DNA of 64,000 nucleotides. Origin: Maritalea mobilis (GTDB lineage Bacteria; Pseudomonadota; Alphaproteobacteria; Rhodobacterales; Rhodobacteraceae). Below the pieces are notes generated by a model. That model made no database searches. It was not told the origin of the DNA and saw nothing but the letters and a program-made list of their open reading frames with translations. The translations under genes were made by a program, and so were the position numbers. This document shows positions 48,911-58,535 of the stretch, piece by piece. Each line of letters begins with the position of its first letter. Within the stretch, counting starts at the first letter, position 1. The stretch spans positions 1 to 64,000 of the forward strand of contig NZ_JAHVKE010000005.1 in NCBI RefSeq assembly GCF_019800885.1. The letters run 5' to 3'.

Positions 48911-49897
48911 ATGAGACACACCATCATTGCCGCGGGATTGACCATGATCGCAGGGGTGGCGCAGGCGCAGACCCCGGTGCTGACGGTCTATACCTACGAC
49001 AGTTTCAACACCGAATGGGGCCCGGGCCCGGCCGTCGAGGCCGCGTTTGAAGATATCTGCGGATGCGACCTGCAATTCGTCACCGCGGGTGACGGCGCGG
49101 CGCTTCTGTCCCGCCTGCGGCTGGAGGGCGCGCGCAGCGATGCCGATATCGTGCTTGGCCTCGACACCAACCTGACCGCGGCGGCGGTCGAAACCGGCCT
49201 GATCGCCGAGCATGGCCTGATGGCCGAGGGGCTGAGCCTGCCCGTCGCGTGGGAGGATATGCATTTCCTGCCCTATGACTGGGGGTATTTCGCCTTCGTC
49301 CATCGCACCGACCTTGCCGATGTGCCGACCAGTTTCGAGGTTCTTGCGGCCAGCGATGTGTCCATCGTCGTACAGGACCCGCGCAGTTCGACCCCGGGCC
49401 TTGGCCTGCTGTTGTGGGTGCAGAACGCCTATGGCGATCGCGCCGCCGAGATCTGGGAGGGGTTGTCCGACAACATCGTGACGGTGACCCCGGGCTGGTC
49501 AGAAAGCTATGACCTGTTCCTCGAAGGCGAAGCGGACATGGTGCTGAGCTACACCACCTCGCCCGCCTATCACCTGATCGCCGAAGAGGATGATGGCTTC
49601 ACCGCCGCCGCCTTCGACGAGGGGCATTACATGCAGATCGAGGTGGCCGGCGTGCTGGCCAATAGCGACCAGCCGGAGCTTGCGCGCGATTTCCTCACCT
49701 TCATGCTGAGCGGCGCATTCCAGTCGGTCATCCCGACCACCAACTGGATGTATCCCGCCGCGCTGCCCGCTTCGGAGTGGCCAGAGGGGTTCGAGACGCT
49801 GATCCAGCCTGAAACCGCGCTTGTCTACGACGCCGAGGAGGCCGCCGCGATCCGCGACGCGGCCTTGGCCACATGGCAAAGCGCGCTCAGCAACTGA
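48911..49897 (+). CDS. thiB: Thiamine ABC transporter substrate-binding protein ThiB
   Basis: A 328-residue periplasmic binding protein. Residues 1-19 are a signal peptide (ends AQAQ). The mature part has VLTVYTYDSFNTEWGPGP near the N-terminus, characteristic of ThiB (VxTYDSF), and Trp/Tyr-rich ligand-site blocks such as HFLPYDWGYFAFVHR and TPGWSESYDLFLEGEADMVLSYTTSP. It binds thiamine and its phosphates. AAGGAGGAG precedes ATG 48911. The next gene, thiP, starts 24 nt before this one ends. A TPP riboswitch lies upstream. Confidence 0.96.
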   Translation: MRHTIIAAGLTMIAGVAQAQTPVLTVYTYDSFNTEWGPGPAVEAAFEDICGCDLQFVTAGDGAALLSRLRLEGARSDADIVLGLDTNLTAAAVETGLIAEHGLMAEGLSLPVAWEDMHFLPYDWGYFAFVHRTDLADVPTSFEVLAASDVSIVVQDPRSSTPGLGLLLWVQNAYGDRAAEIWEGLSDNIVTVTPGWSESYDLFLEGEADMVLSYTTSPAYHLIAEEDDGFTAAAFDEGHYMQIEVAGVLANSDQPELARDFLTFMLSGAFQSVIPTTNWMYPAALPASEWPEGFETLIQPETALVYDAEEAAAIRDAALATWQSALSN

Positions 49898-51438
49898 GAC
49901 CCATGGATTGGGCGGGCGCGGCCCTGGCCGCGCTCGTCTGCCTTGCCCTTCTGGGGCCTCTTCTGGCCGTCATGCTGCGCGCCGAGGCCCCGGGCCGTCT
50001 GGGCGCCGCCGATTGGGCGGCCATTCGTTTTACCCTGATCCAGGCCGTTCTATCGGCAGCGGTCAGCGTCACGCTGGCCATCCCCGTTGCCCGCGCGCTG
50101 GCGCGGCGACGGTTCGTCGGGCGCAGCCTGTTCGTGACGCTGACAGGCGCGCCTTTCATCCTGCCGGTGATCGTCGCTGTTCTCGGGCTTCTCGCGATCT
50201 TTGGGCGAGCCGGGTGGCTGAACGCGGCCTTGTCGGGCATCGGCCTTGGGACACTCGACATCTACGGGCTTAGCGGCGTGGTTCTGGCCCACGTTTTCCT
50301 GAACCTGCCGCTTGCCGTGCGCCTCATCTTGCAGGCGTGGTTGTCTCTTCCGTCCGAGCGAATCCGGCTGGCCGCTTCGCTCGGGTTTTCGGGTGCGGAT
50401 ATGCGGCGACATTTCGAACGCCCCCTGCTGCGCGAGGTGCTGCCCGGGGCCGCCTTGGTTATTTTTCTGATCTGCACGACCAGTTTCGCCGTCGCCTTGA
50501 CGCTTGGGGGCGGGCCGCGTGCGACGACCGTCGAACTGGCGATTTACCAAGCGTTTAGGTTCGAGTTCGATCTCGGGCGGGCCGCGTTGCTGGGTTTGGT
50601 GCAGGTCGCCATCTGCCTTGCCGCTGGTTTGATCGCGCTACGTGCTGCGCGGGTCGAACCGATGGGCGCGGGCCTCGATCGTCCACCGCTGTCCTGGCCG
50701 GGGGATGGCCTGCGCGCGCGCATCACCGACGGGGCCGCCATCGTCGGCGCGGGCGCGTTCCTGTTGCTGCCGCTTGCCGCCGTGATCGGCGAGGGCGCTT
50801 TGGCCATCTGGTCGCTGCCCGAAAGCGTCTGGTGGGCGGCGGGGCGGTCGATCCTTGTCGCAGTTGCGTCCTCGGCCCTGTCGGTGGCCCTTGCCTTGCC
50901 CATTGCCCTTTTCGCGGCCCGGGGGCGGGGACGCGGCGCGGTGGAACTGGTCGGGTTCCTTTCCATCGCGATCTCGCCGCTGGTGGTCGGCACCGGGTTG
51001 TTCATCATCATCTATCCTATCGCCGATCCGGTCGCCTTGAGCCTGCCCATAACCGGGCTGGTCAACGCGCTGGTCGCGCTCCCGTTTCTGTTGCGCGCGC
51101 TGGTGCCGGCTGCGCGGGCGGCCGAGACGACGCAAGGCCGCTTAGCCGATGCACTGGGAATGCGGGGTGTTTCGCGCCTTCGTCTTGCGATCCTGCCCCG
51201 GTTGCGGCGTCCGCTCGGGTTCGGTGGCGGGCTCGCGGCGGCGTTCTCGATGGGAGATCTCGGGGTGATCGCCCTGTTCTCGGCCCCGTCGCAATCCACC
51301 TTGCCGCTTGAGATGTATCGCCTGATGGGGGCCTACAGGACCGACGATGCGCAAGGGGCGGCGGTGTTGCTGCTGGTGCTCAGCCTTGGGTTGTTCTGGA
51401 TCTTCGACAGGGGAGGGCGCGTCAATGCTGCGGCTTGA
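49873..51438 (+). CDS. thiP: Thiamine ABC transporter permease ThiP
   Basis: A 521-residue permease with about twelve membrane segments in two tandem binding-protein-dependent transport domains (about residues 50-230 and 300-500). The EAA loops lie at ASLGFSGADMRRHFERPLL and ALGMRGVSRLRLAILPRLRR (quoted in part). It moves thiamine across the inner membrane. ATG 49873 overlaps the end of thiB by 25 nt, and its own end overlaps thiQ by 14 nt, typical of coupled transporter operons. Confidence 0.95.
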   Translation: MAKRAQQLRPMDWAGAALAALVCLALLGPLLAVMLRAEAPGRLGAADWAAIRFTLIQAVLSAAVSVTLAIPVARALARRRFVGRSLFVTLTGAPFILPVIVAVLGLLAIFGRAGWLNAALSGIGLGTLDIYGLSGVVLAHVFLNLPLAVRLILQAWLSLPSERIRLAASLGFSGADMRRHFERPLLREVLPGAALVIFLICTTSFAVALTLGGGPRATTVELAIYQAFRFEFDLGRAALLGLVQVAICLAAGLIALRAARVEPMGAGLDRPPLSWPGDGLRARITDGAAIVGAGAFLLLPLAAVIGEGALAIWSLPESVWWAAGRSILVAVASSALSVALALPIALFAARGRGRGAVELVGFLSIAISPLVVGTGLFIIIYPIADPVALSLPITGLVNALVALPFLLRALVPAARAAETTQGRLADALGMRGVSRLRLAILPRLRRPLGFGGGLAAAFSMGDLGVIALFSAPSQSTLPLEMYRLMGAYRTDDAQGAAVLLLVLSLGLFWIFDRGGRVNAAA

Positions 51439-52114
51439 GAACACCGTCACGCGGTGGGGGGATTTCGTCCTGAGCGCCGATCTGTCCGTCGCGCGGGGAG
51501 AGCGTGTTGCGCTGCTCGGGGCGTCGGGCTCGGGCAAGAGCAGCCTTCTGTCCCTGATCGCGGGGTTTCAACGCCCCGATGAGGGGCGCATCCTCATCGA
51601 CGGGCGGGACATGACCGATACGACCGTCGCGGGTCGGCCGCTGTCGATTCTCTTTCAGGACGGCAACCTGTTTCCGCACCTGAGCGTCTTTCAGAACGTC
51701 GCGCTTGGGGTGCGGCCCGATTTGCGCTTGGCGCCGTCCGATACGCAGCGTGTCGAGAGCGCTTTGGAGAAGGTCGGTCTTGCGGGCATGGGCGCGCGGG
51801 CGCCGTCCGAACTGTCGGGTGGGCAGCAAAGCCGCGTGGCGCTGGCCCGGATGCTGCTGCGGGATCGGCCGCTGGTGTTGCTCGACGAACCTTTCGCGGC
51901 CCTCGACCCGGGTCTCAGATCCGAGATGCTGGGATTGATGGCCGATCTTTGCGACGAGGCCGGGCTGACGCTGGTCATGGCCAGTCACGATCTGCGGGAT
52001 GCCGAACGGTTGTGCGACCGGCTGATCCTGCTGTCCGAGGGGGCTGTGGTTCTCGACATGGCGCTGGCCGATGCGCTGCGCGATCCGCCCGAGATCCTGA
52101 AACCCTGGACATGA
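51425..52114 (+). CDS. thiQ: Thiamine ABC transporter ATP-binding protein ThiQ
   Basis: A 229-residue ABC ATPase. Walker A is GASGSGKS at residues 32-39, the signature is ELSGGQQSRVALAR, Walker B is PLVLLDEPFAALDP, and the switch histidine is in VMASHDLRDAERLCD. The gene overlaps the end of thiP by 14 nt. With ThiB and ThiP it completes the thiamine importer. A terminator begins within two bases of the stop codon. Confidence 0.95.
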   Translation: MLRLENTVTRWGDFVLSADLSVARGERVALLGASGSGKSSLLSLIAGFQRPDEGRILIDGRDMTDTTVAGRPLSILFQDGNLFPHLSVFQNVALGVRPDLRLAPSDTQRVESALEKVGLAGMGARAPSELSGGQQSRVALARMLLRDRPLVLLDEPFAALDPGLRSEMLGLMADLCDEAGLTLVMASHDLRDAERLCDRLILLSEGAVVLDMALADALRDPPEILKPWT

Positions 52115-52115
52115 A

Positions 52116-52141
52116 AAAAGCGCGCCCGAAGGCGCGCTTTT
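52116..52141. terminator. Bidirectional intrinsic terminator between thiQ and petC
   Basis: AAAAGCGCGCC at 52116-52126 and GGCGCGCTTTT at 52131-52141 form an 11-bp stem with loop CGAA, flanked by A and T tracts. It serves the two convergent operons thiBPQ and petABC. Confidence 0.92.
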
Positions 52142-52160
52142 CAATGGTTGTCTGCGTGGC

Positions 52161-52970
52161 TTACTCGGCTGGTTGCCGTGCCTTTGCGGCTTTCTTGACC
52201 GGCGCCCAGAGACGCTTGTTGGTCAGGTACAGCAGGGCCGACAGAAGGATCAGCAGCATCACGGCGGTGAAGCCCATCTGCTTGCGGTCCATCAGGTGCG
52301 GTTCGGCGGCCCACATCAGGAAGGCCGAGACGTCCACGGCCATGCTCTCGATGTCGTTGGGCGACCCGTCGGCATATTCCACCTGACCGTCCCACAGTGG
52401 CGGGGCCATCTGGGTCCAGCCACCGTCGAAGGTTTCGTTCCCGTAAAGGTAGGTGCCGTACTGCTCCATCTCCTCACCGGTGTAGTGGGTGAGGTAGGAC
52501 GCGATGTACTCGGGTCCGCCGATGCCGTTGACGAGCGGGCTTAAGCCCAGGCCGTAGGGGCCGTGGAAGCCCGCGCGTGCCTTGGCCATGACCGACAGGT
52601 CCGGTGCACCTTCGTAGCTGCCCTCCGGGAAGTGGTCGTTGGGCGTGGCAGGGCGCCAATCCTGCAGCTCGTCATCGTACACCTCGATGAAGTTCATCTC
52701 GATATACGCGCGAACCTCTTCATCGGTGAGGCCGGGTCCGTCCGGGTCACTGAGCGAGCGGATGGGCACCAGCGTCATGCCGTGACAGGCGGCGCAGACC
52801 TCGGTGTAGACCTGAAGGCCACGCTGCAACTGCGTCTGGTCGTAGGTGCCGAAGGGCCCCTCGAACGTGAAGTCGTAGTCCGTGACGTGCCCGCCGCCGC
52901 CGGCGGCCAGCGCAGCCCCCGTTCCCAGGGACAGCGCCGTTGCGGTGGTGATGGCTAGTTTCCTGAACAT
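52161..52970 (-). CDS. petC: Cytochrome c1 of the bc1 complex
   Basis: A 269-residue precursor. Residues 1-22 are a signal peptide. The heme is bound by CAACH (Cys59, Cys62, His63) and the sixth ligand is probably Met188 in QMAPPLW. A C-terminal membrane anchor lies at about residues 239-257, followed by a basic tail. It carries electrons from the Rieske protein to soluble cytochrome c in the periplasm. ATG 52970 has GGAAAGGA upstream. It is the last gene of petABC, 20 bp after petB. Confidence 0.97.
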   Translation of the reverse strand: MFRKLAITTATALSLGTGAALAAGGGGHVTDYDFTFEGPFGTYDQTQLQRGLQVYTEVCAACHGMTLVPIRSLSDPDGPGLTDEEVRAYIEMNFIEVYDDELQDWRPATPNDHFPEGSYEGAPDLSVMAKARAGFHGPYGLGLSPLVNGIGGPEYIASYLTHYTGEEMEQYGTYLYGNETFDGGWTQMAPPLWDGQVEYADGSPNDIESMAVDVSAFLMWAAEPHLMDRKQMGFTAVMLLILLSALLYLTNKRLWAPVKKAAKARQPAE

Positions 52971-52990
52971 TGCGATATGTCCTTTCCGCG

Positions 52991-54349
52991 TCACTCGGCC
53001 GGGGTGGGAATGCGCTCACCCGAAGGCGTGCCACCCGAGGCGTCGTCGTCGCCGTAGTGCTCGTTGAAGTCGTCTTCGATCGTGGCAGGCTGCGGCAGCG
53101 GTTTCTCGATCACGCCCAGAAGCGGGATGATCACGAGGAAATACGCGAACCAGACGGCCGAGCCGATCAGGGCGATGTAGGGGTAGATCCCTTCGGCCGG
53201 CATTGCGCCAACCCACATCAGCACGAAGAAGTCGATGAAGAAGACCCAGAACCAGAACTTGAACATCGGGCGGTAACGACCAGAGCGCACCGACGAGGTA
53301 TCAAGCCACGGCAGCAGTGCCATCACCACGATCGAGCCGAACATTGCCAGCACGCCGAAGAACTTGGCGTCGACGATGCCGCCGGTGATGAAGCTGGCGA
53401 GCTGCACGACCCAGACTTCGCCATCGAAGGCGCGCAGGATCGCGTAGAACGGCAGGAAGTACCATTCCGGCACGATGTGTGCAGGGGTCACCAGCGGGTT
53501 GGCCGGGATGTAGTTGTCCGGGTGCCCGAGGTAGTTCGGCATGAAGCCCACGACCGCGAAGAACACGACCAGGATCACCGCCAGGGCGAAGAGATCCTTG
53601 ATCACGAAGTAGGGCCAGAAGGGCAGGGTGTCTGCCTCGGCTTCCTTCTTCGAGGTGCGGCGCACTTCGACCCCGGTGGGGTTGTTGTTGCCGGTCGTGT
53701 GGAACGCCCAGATGTGCACCAGCGCCAGCGCGAGGATGACGAAGGGCAGCAGGTAGTGGAGCGACAGGAAGCGGTTTAGCGTGGCGTTGTCCACCGACGG
53801 CCCGCCGAGCAGCCAAGTCTGCAGCGCTTCACCCACGAAGGGGATGGCGCCGAACAGGCCGGTGATCACGGTGGCCCCCCAGAAGGACATCTGGCCCCAG
53901 GGCAGAACGTAGCCCATGAATGCCGTGCCCATCATGCAGAGGTAGATCAGCATGCCGATGATCCAGGTCACCTCGCGCGGGGCCTTGTAGGACCCGTAGT
54001 AGATGCCGCGGAAGATGTGCAGATACACCGCGATGAAGAACAGCGATGCGCCGTTGGCGTGGATGTAGCGCATGGCCCACCCGCCGTTGACGTTGCGCAT
54101 GATGTGCTCGACCGACTCGAAGGCCAGGTCGACATGCGGCGTGTAGTGCATGACCAGCACGATGCCGGTGACGATCTGCAACACGAGGCAGAACATCAGC
54201 ACGATGCCCCAGATCCACATCCAGTTGAGGTTCTTGGGGGTGGGAATCATGATCGTGTCGTAGATGAGCGACACGACCGGAAGACGGCGATGAAGCCATT
54301 TTTCGGCGCCGGTCTTCGGTTCGTAGTGGTCGTGGGGAATGCCAGACAT
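52991..54349 (-). CDS. petB: Cytochrome b of the bc1 complex
   Basis: A 452-residue membrane protein with eight predicted helices. The heme-ligating histidines lie in [23 protein letters not shown]-type and [20 protein letters not shown]-type helices (both given in part). The Qo-site motif is [13 protein letters not shown], with cd-loop [10 protein letters not shown]. It runs quinol oxidation and reduction in the membrane. A 25-residue polar tail follows the last helix. It lies 20 bp after petA and 20 bp before petC. Confidence 0.98.
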   Translation of the reverse strand: MSGIPHDHYEPKTGAEKWLHRRLPVVSLIYDTIMIPTPKNLNWMWIWGIVLMFCLVLQIVTGIVLVMHYTPHVDLAFESVEHIMRNVNGGWAMRYIHANGASLFFIAVYLHIFRGIYYGSYKAPREVTWIIGMLIYLCMMGTAFMGYVLPWGQMSFWGATVITGLFGAIPFVGEALQTWLLGGPSVDNATLNRFLSLHYLLPFVILALALVHIWAFHTTGNNNPTGVEVRRTSKKEAEADTLPFWPYFVIKDLFALAVILVVFFAVVGFMPNYLGHPDNYIPANPLVTPAHIVPEWYFLPFYAILRAFDGEVWVVQLASFITGGIVDAKFFGVLAMFGSIVVMALLPWLDTSSVRSGRYRPMFKFWFWVFFIDFFVLMWVGAMPAEGIYPYIALIGSAVWFAYFLVIIPLLGVIEKPLPQPATIEDDFNEHYGDDDASGGTPSGERIPTPAE

Positions 54350-54369
54350 TGTCGAGTTCTCCCTCGCGG

Positions 54370-54948
54370 TTAACCGAGCAGGATCGTGGTTTCGTCCACG
54401 AACGCTGCGACCGGAATGTGAAGGTTTTCAGGGGCGGGGCCGCGACGAATGCGTCCCGCGGCGTCGTAGTGCGAGCCGTGGCAGGGGCAGAACCAGCCAC
54501 CGAAGTCACCGGCACCGTTGCCGATGGGAACGCAGCCGAGGTGCGTGCAAACACCGATCTGCACCAGCCATTCGCCGGTATTCTCGCCCTCGTAGGGGGG
54601 GAGAGTACGGCTCAGGTCGGTTGCGGGCGCGTCGAACTCCGCGTTGGGGTTGCGCGAGATCGGGTCCACCAGATCGTCCACGTCCGTTTCAGCGGCGGAA
54701 GCGATCTGTTCCGGCGTGCGGCGGCTGATGAAAACCGGCTTGCCGAGGAAAAGAATGGTCAACTGGGTGCCTTCCAAGACGCCCGACACATCGACGCGCA
54801 TCTGGCTGGCGGCCTGGACATCTGCCGACGGGTTCATCTGATCGATCAGTGGCCATACCGCGGCCCCGGTTGCAACAGTACCCACACCTGCGGTCGCGTA
54901 GTACAGGAAGTCGCGGCGGGTACCGGAATGGTCTTCTGCGTGTGACAC
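54370..54948 (-). CDS. petA: Rieske iron-sulfur protein of the bc1 complex
   Basis: A 192-residue protein. The N-terminal [14 protein letters not shown] is the Tat motif with an uncleaved membrane anchor. The [2Fe-2S] ligands are Cys134 and His136 in VCTHLGC and Cys154 and His157 in CPCHGS; Cys139 and Cys156 form the usual disulfide. It oxidises quinol and passes electrons to cytochrome c1. It is the first gene of petABC; the 286-bp gap upstream to the GNAT gene should contain the promoter, but I recognised no specific site. Confidence 0.98.
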   Translation of the reverse strand: MSHAEDHSGTRRDFLYYATAGVGTVATGAAVWPLIDQMNPSADVQAASQMRVDVSGVLEGTQLTILFLGKPVFISRRTPEQIASAAETDVDDLVDPISRNPNAEFDAPATDLSRTLPPYEGENTGEWLVQIGVCTHLGCVPIGNGAGDFGGWFCPCHGSHYDAAGRIRRGPAPENLHIPVAAFVDETTILLG

Positions 54949-55234
54949 TTGAAGCGTCCCCCTTGTCTGGGCCCGAGCGGACTATCAGGGCCTGGAAAAA
55001 CCACATCGGGCCACGGTGCACCCGCCGTAACCCGACGCCTGCTGTCTATGGCGCATTACTCTAGTCGTCCAGCGGACAAACGCGCGCAGGAATGATCAAA
55101 TGTCGCAGTGTTTGGTGCGAAAATTCACGAAAACGTGAGATTTTGACGCGCTTTTGGCGAGCCATTCACCGAAAGCAATCGCCGTGATTGAAAATTCCGA
55201 TGCGCAACTGGCCGGCAATTACTCGAATCGAAGG

Positions 55235-55696
55235 TCATTGCGCAACGGTGGCACTGGTCTGGGCGCGCCGAAATCCAAGCGCCATGTAGCGGTGCAGGAT
55301 GCCCGAGCCATCGTCGAACTCGGGGCCTTCGGCGGTGAAGCCGAGGCGCTCGTAAAAAGGGATCGCGTAAAGCTGTGCTTCCAGCTCGGCGCCCGCAAAG
55401 CCCGATTGCCGCGCATGCTGGAGGCAGAACTGCACCAGATCGCGTCCGAGGCCCGTGCCGCGAAACTCGGGCAGGACGGCGACGCGCCCGATCTTCGCCA
55501 TGTCGCCCTTGCCGATGATGCGGGCCGTTCCAGCCGGCTGACCGGACGGGGCGGAGGCCAACACATGCGTGCAGCTGTCGTCGAACGCGTCCCATTCCTC
55601 GGCTTCGGGAATGCGTTGCTCGTCGATGAACACTGCACGGCGGATGTCGAAACAGGCCTGCCGGGCCGAGTTGGTGCGGGCGAGGGAGATCTGCAT
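55235..55696 (-). CDS. GNAT family N-acetyltransferase (YjcF/ElaA-like)
   Basis: A 153-residue acetyltransferase. The start FDIRRAVFIDEQRIPEAEEWD is the YjcF-like substrate entry, and the acetyl-CoA loop is VLPEFRGTGLGRDLV (R/Q-x-x-G-x-G/A). The substrate is unknown. ATG 55696 overlaps the GST stop as TGATG, so the two genes are co-translated. The upstream codons in frame belong to the GST coding region in another frame. It lies before petABC on the same strand, with a 286-bp gap. Confidence 0.88.
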   Translation of the reverse strand: MQISLARTNSARQACFDIRRAVFIDEQRIPEAEEWDAFDDSCTHVLASAPSGQPAGTARIIGKGDMAKIGRVAVLPEFRGTGLGRDLVQFCLQHARQSGFAGAELEAQLYAIPFYERLGFTAEGPEFDDGSGILHRYMALGFRRAQTSATVAQ

Positions 55697-56295
55697 CAGG
55701 GGGCGGTGTCCACCATCGACGGGCGCGCATTGAACTGGGCGAACCAGTCGGCCAGGGCAGGGTGCCCGTTGCGCCACCCCTTGTCGTCATGGCGCAGGTC
55801 CAGATAGGCCAATGCGCAGGCGACCGCGATCTGGCCCATGTCGAGTGGGCCGCTGAGATGGCTTATCCATTGCCGCTCCAGCGCGTCGAGGGATCGGGCG
55901 ATCTTGGCCCATTGCCCGTCCAGCCACGGCGCGAACCAGATGTCCTCGGGGCGGTGCCGCTTTTCGTAGGTGATGTTGACGGCGGCATCCATGATGCCGT
56001 CGGCCGTCGCCTCAAGCGTCAGGGTCTCCCACACGCGGGTCGGGGGGTAGAGCCCAGCCTGGTAGCGTGCATCAAGAAAGCGGGTGACGACGCGGCTGTC
56101 ATAGATTGTCGGGCCATCGTCGCGGGTCAGTGCGGGGATCTTGCCCAACGGGTTGGCTGCATTCAGTACCTCCTCACCGCCAAGCGGCGACGCGGTCACC
56201 TCGACGAAGGGGACATCCTCGATGCCGGCTTCGATCATCATGACCCGCGCTTTGCGCACGAAGGGCGAGGCGGGCGAACCGAGAAGTTTCATCAT
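55696..56295 (-). CDS. Glutathione S-transferase family protein
   Basis: A 199-residue GST-like protein. The thioredoxin-like N-terminal domain begins MKLLGSPASPFVRKARVMMIE, with NPLGKIPAL and DSRVVTRFLD as the GSH-site blocks. The C-terminal helical domain has AALAYLDLRHDD-type sequence. Catalytic residue Ser at the S-P-F-V-R position is usual for this subgroup. The substrate is unknown. It begins 4 nt inside the end of the small upstream gene (ATGA) and ends in TGATG overlap with the GNAT gene. Confidence 0.88.
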   Translation of the reverse strand: MMKLLGSPASPFVRKARVMMIEAGIEDVPFVEVTASPLGGEEVLNAANPLGKIPALTRDDGPTIYDSRVVTRFLDARYQAGLYPPTRVWETLTLEATADGIMDAAVNITYEKRHRPEDIWFAPWLDGQWAKIARSLDALERQWISHLSGPLDMGQIAVACALAYLDLRHDDKGWRNGHPALADWFAQFNARPSMVDTAP

Positions 56296-56573
56296 GCGAT
56301 GCGCTCAACCTTCAAGCGCCCCAGAAGGGTCGCATCCACGCGCACTCCGCTGCCATTGCGCCCCAAGCGGACGGCGCGCCGCCAGCGGGCAGATGCGTTC
56401 ACCTGCTCCTCGGTCTTGCGCAGGGTCAGGCCCTCGGGCGTGGCGTCCATCTCGTCTTCGACCGGTTGGGCCAGGCGGCCCGGAGCGATGGCGCGGGTCG
56501 CAACGTAGGTGGCCAGGGCCACGGCGCCGTAGCGCAGGGCGATGGCCCCGATGGGGGCGAATTGCAGGGCCAT
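56292..56573 (-). CDS. Small conserved hypothetical protein
   Basis: A 93-residue protein not recognised. It begins MALQFAPIGAIALRYGAVAL, giving one hydrophobic segment at about residues 5-25, followed by a charged region rich in Arg/Glu (LRKTEEQVNASARWRRAVRL). GGGAGG lies 6 nt before ATG 56573; an ATG 6 nt earlier would be too close. The gene overlaps the next gene (GST) by ATGA. It is probably an inner-membrane accessory protein of this operon. Confidence 0.7.
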   Translation of the reverse strand: MALQFAPIGAIALRYGAVALATYVATRAIAPGRLAQPVEDEMDATPEGLTLRKTEEQVNASARWRRAVRLGRNGSGVRVDATLLGRLKVERIA

Positions 56574-56602
56574 GGTCATCCTCCCGTTTCGACCGTTTCG
56601 GC

Positions 56603-57253
56603 CTAGATGTAGGTGACCGGTGCGTCCTTGTCTATTTCCGGCACGCCGCCCTTCATCAGCCACGACAGTGTTTCGACCTCGTGCCCGATGGGCGAGTGCC
56701 GGATCGCCTCGGCGGCGCTTTCCCGCGCGCTGTCCGTCTTGTTCTGGTTCAGCTTCCAGGTGCCATCGACCTCCTCGATCTCGAACCGAAACGGCAGGAT
56801 CTGCCGCATCATGCGTTCAAGCGTGTCCTCGGGCATCTTGCCGACGGTCCAGGGGCGTTTGGGCAAACGCTCTTCGAACTGGGCGGAGACCTTTTCGAGG
56901 TGGTCGCGCATCGTCTGGGGGTCGCTCGGGATGAGTTTCCCGCGCAGGTGGACCGCTACGTAATTCCAAGTCGGCACCTGTGCCGGGGCGCCGTACCAGT
57001 CGGGCGAGACGTAGCCATCCGGGCCCGAGACCGCGATAACGGCAGGCGTGGCTTCGGTCACGGCGCGCGCGATGGGGTTCGACCGCACGAGGTGCAGCTC
57101 GGCCTCCTTTCCGGCGTCGTCGAGGGCGAAGGGCACGTGACTGACCAGCGGCAGGGGATCGCCGTTCAGAACCAGCGTCCCGAAGCCGCGTTTTCGGGCG
57201 AGGTGCAGGTTCAGGAATTCCGGTTCCTGTCGAAAGGCGGGGTTTGGATGCAT
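56603..57253 (-). CDS. FMN-binding negative transcriptional regulator (PaiB-like)
   Basis: A 216-residue PaiB-type protein. It begins MHPNPAFR and has LVSHVPFAL, YVSPDWYGAPAQVPTWNYVAVHLRG (in part) and the C-terminal KLNQNKTDSARESAAEAI, all diagnostic of PaiB, a split-barrel flavin-binding family. In Bacillus PaiB affects protease and sporulation genes; a direct flavin-reductase-like activity is also possible. AAGGAGA precedes ATG 57253. It heads a tight operon with a small protein, a GST and a GNAT. Confidence 0.9.
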   Translation of the reverse strand: MHPNPAFRQEPEFLNLHLARKRGFGTLVLNGDPLPLVSHVPFALDDAGKEAELHLVRSNPIARAVTEATPAVIAVSGPDGYVSPDWYGAPAQVPTWNYVAVHLRGKLIPSDPQTMRDHLEKVSAQFEERLPKRPWTVGKMPEDTLERMMRQILPFRFEIEEVDGTWKLNQNKTDSARESAAEAIRHSPIGHEVETLSWLMKGGVPEIDKDAPVTYI

Positions 57254-57275
57254 GGCGCGTCTCCTTGGCGGTCGA

Positions 57276-58535
57276 TCAGACCCGGAGCTGTCGCCCATCC
57301 TGCCCGGTGATCCGCGCGGTGACGATCTGCCCCTCGGCCTGATCTACCGCAAAGGTCACCTCGGTGAACTGTTCCGTGCGCCCCATGCGCGGGTTTTCCA
57401 TCAGGATGTGGTGTTCGCGACCTATCTGTTCGGACAGGTGCCGCGCGACTGCCGCATCACCGGCTTGGCGCAGACGCGCCGCGCGCGCCTTGATCGTGGC
57501 CCCGTCGAGTTGGGGCATCCTGGCCGCTGGCGTGCCTTGCCGCGCCGAGTAGGGGAAGACGTGCAGCCATGTCAGCCCGCATTCCTCGACCAGCTTCAGC
57601 GAGTTTTCGAAATGCGCCTCGGTCTCAGTCGGGAAACCGGCGATGATGTCGGCGCCATAGGTCATGTCGGGGCGCAGGCGGCGGGCCTCTTCGCAAAAGC
57701 GGATGGCATCGTCGCGCAGGTGGCGGCGCTTCATCCGTTTCAGGATCAGGTCGTCACCATGCTGAAGGCTCAGGTGCAGATGCGGCATCAGGCGCGGTTC
57801 GGTCGCGATGGCCTGCATCAGGTTTTCATCCGCCTCGATCGAGTCGATGGAGCTGATCCGCAGGCGGGGCAGGTCGGGCACCAGTTTCAGGATGCGCATG
57901 ACCAGATCGCCGAGGCGCGGCGCCCCCGGCAGGTCGGCGCCCCAGCTTGTCAGGTCGACGCCCGTCAGCACCACCTCGTTATAGCCACGATCCACCAGCC
58001 GCTTGATCTGGTCGACCACGACACCGGCGGGCACGCTGCGCGAATTGCCCCGGCCATAGGGAATGATGCAAAAGGTGCATCGGTGATCGCAGCCGTTTTG
58101 CACCTGCACATAAGCGCGCGAGCGCGTGCCGAACCCGTCGATCAGGTGGCCCGCTGTTTCGGTCACCGACATGATGTCGTCGACCTGCACCTTTTCCGTC
58201 TCGCCGATGAAATCCGGCCCCATGCGCGCCCATGTCTCGGGCTGCATCTTTTCAGTGTTGCCGATCACCAGGTCGACCTCGGCCATGTCGCGGAAGGTCT
58301 CGGGCTCGGTCTGCGCCGCGCAGCCGGTGACGATCACCTTGGCGTTCGGGTTCTCGCGGCGCAGCTTGCGGATTTCCTGCCGGGCCTTGCGCACCGCCTC
58401 GGCGGTGACGGCGCAGGTGTTGACCACCACGGCGTTCTCGACCCCGGCGGCGGCCGACAGCTCGCGCATGGCTTCGGTCTCGTAGGCATTCAACCGACAG
58501 CCGAGCGTATGAAAAACGGGGGCGCGGCGGTCCAT
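57276..58535 (-). CDS. mtaB: tRNA t6A37 methylthiotransferase MtaB-like
   Basis: A 419-residue radical SAM methylthiotransferase. The N-terminal domain cysteines are Cys13 (LGCRLN), Cys41 (NTCAV) and Cys72 (TGCAAQ). The radical SAM cluster is Cys149, Cys153 and Cys156 in NGCDHRCTFC. The C-terminal TRAM-like region is short. MtaB adds a methylthio group to t6A at tRNA position 37 in tRNAs reading ANN codons. Its start overlaps the dapF stop as TGATG. The IGNTEK motif is characteristic of MtaB rather than MiaB. Confidence 0.94.
   Translation of the reverse strand: MDRRAPVFHTLGCRLNAYETEAMRELSAAAGVENAVVVNTCAVTAEAVRKARQEIRKLRRENPNAKVIVTGCAAQTEPETFRDMAEVDLVIGNTEKMQPETWARMGPDFIGETEKVQVDDIMSVTETAGHLIDGFGTRSRAYVQVQNGCDHRCTFCIIPYGRGNSRSVPAGVVVDQIKRLVDRGYNEVVLTGVDLTSWGADLPGAPRLGDLVMRILKLVPDLPRLRISSIDSIEADENLMQAIATEPRLMPHLHLSLQHGDDLILKRMKRRHLRDDAIRFCEEARRLRPDMTYGADIIAGFPTETEAHFENSLKLVEECGLTWLHVFPYSARQGTPAARMPQLDGATIKARAARLRQAGDAAVARHLSEQIGREHHILMENPRMGRTEQFTEVTFAVDQAEGQIVTARITGQDGRQLRV

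Noticed and set aside
48711-48914. Short plus-strand frame starting MPSRKALAERL before thiB
   Set aside because: It runs through the TPP aptamer, whose RNA motifs explain the sequence better than a peptide would.
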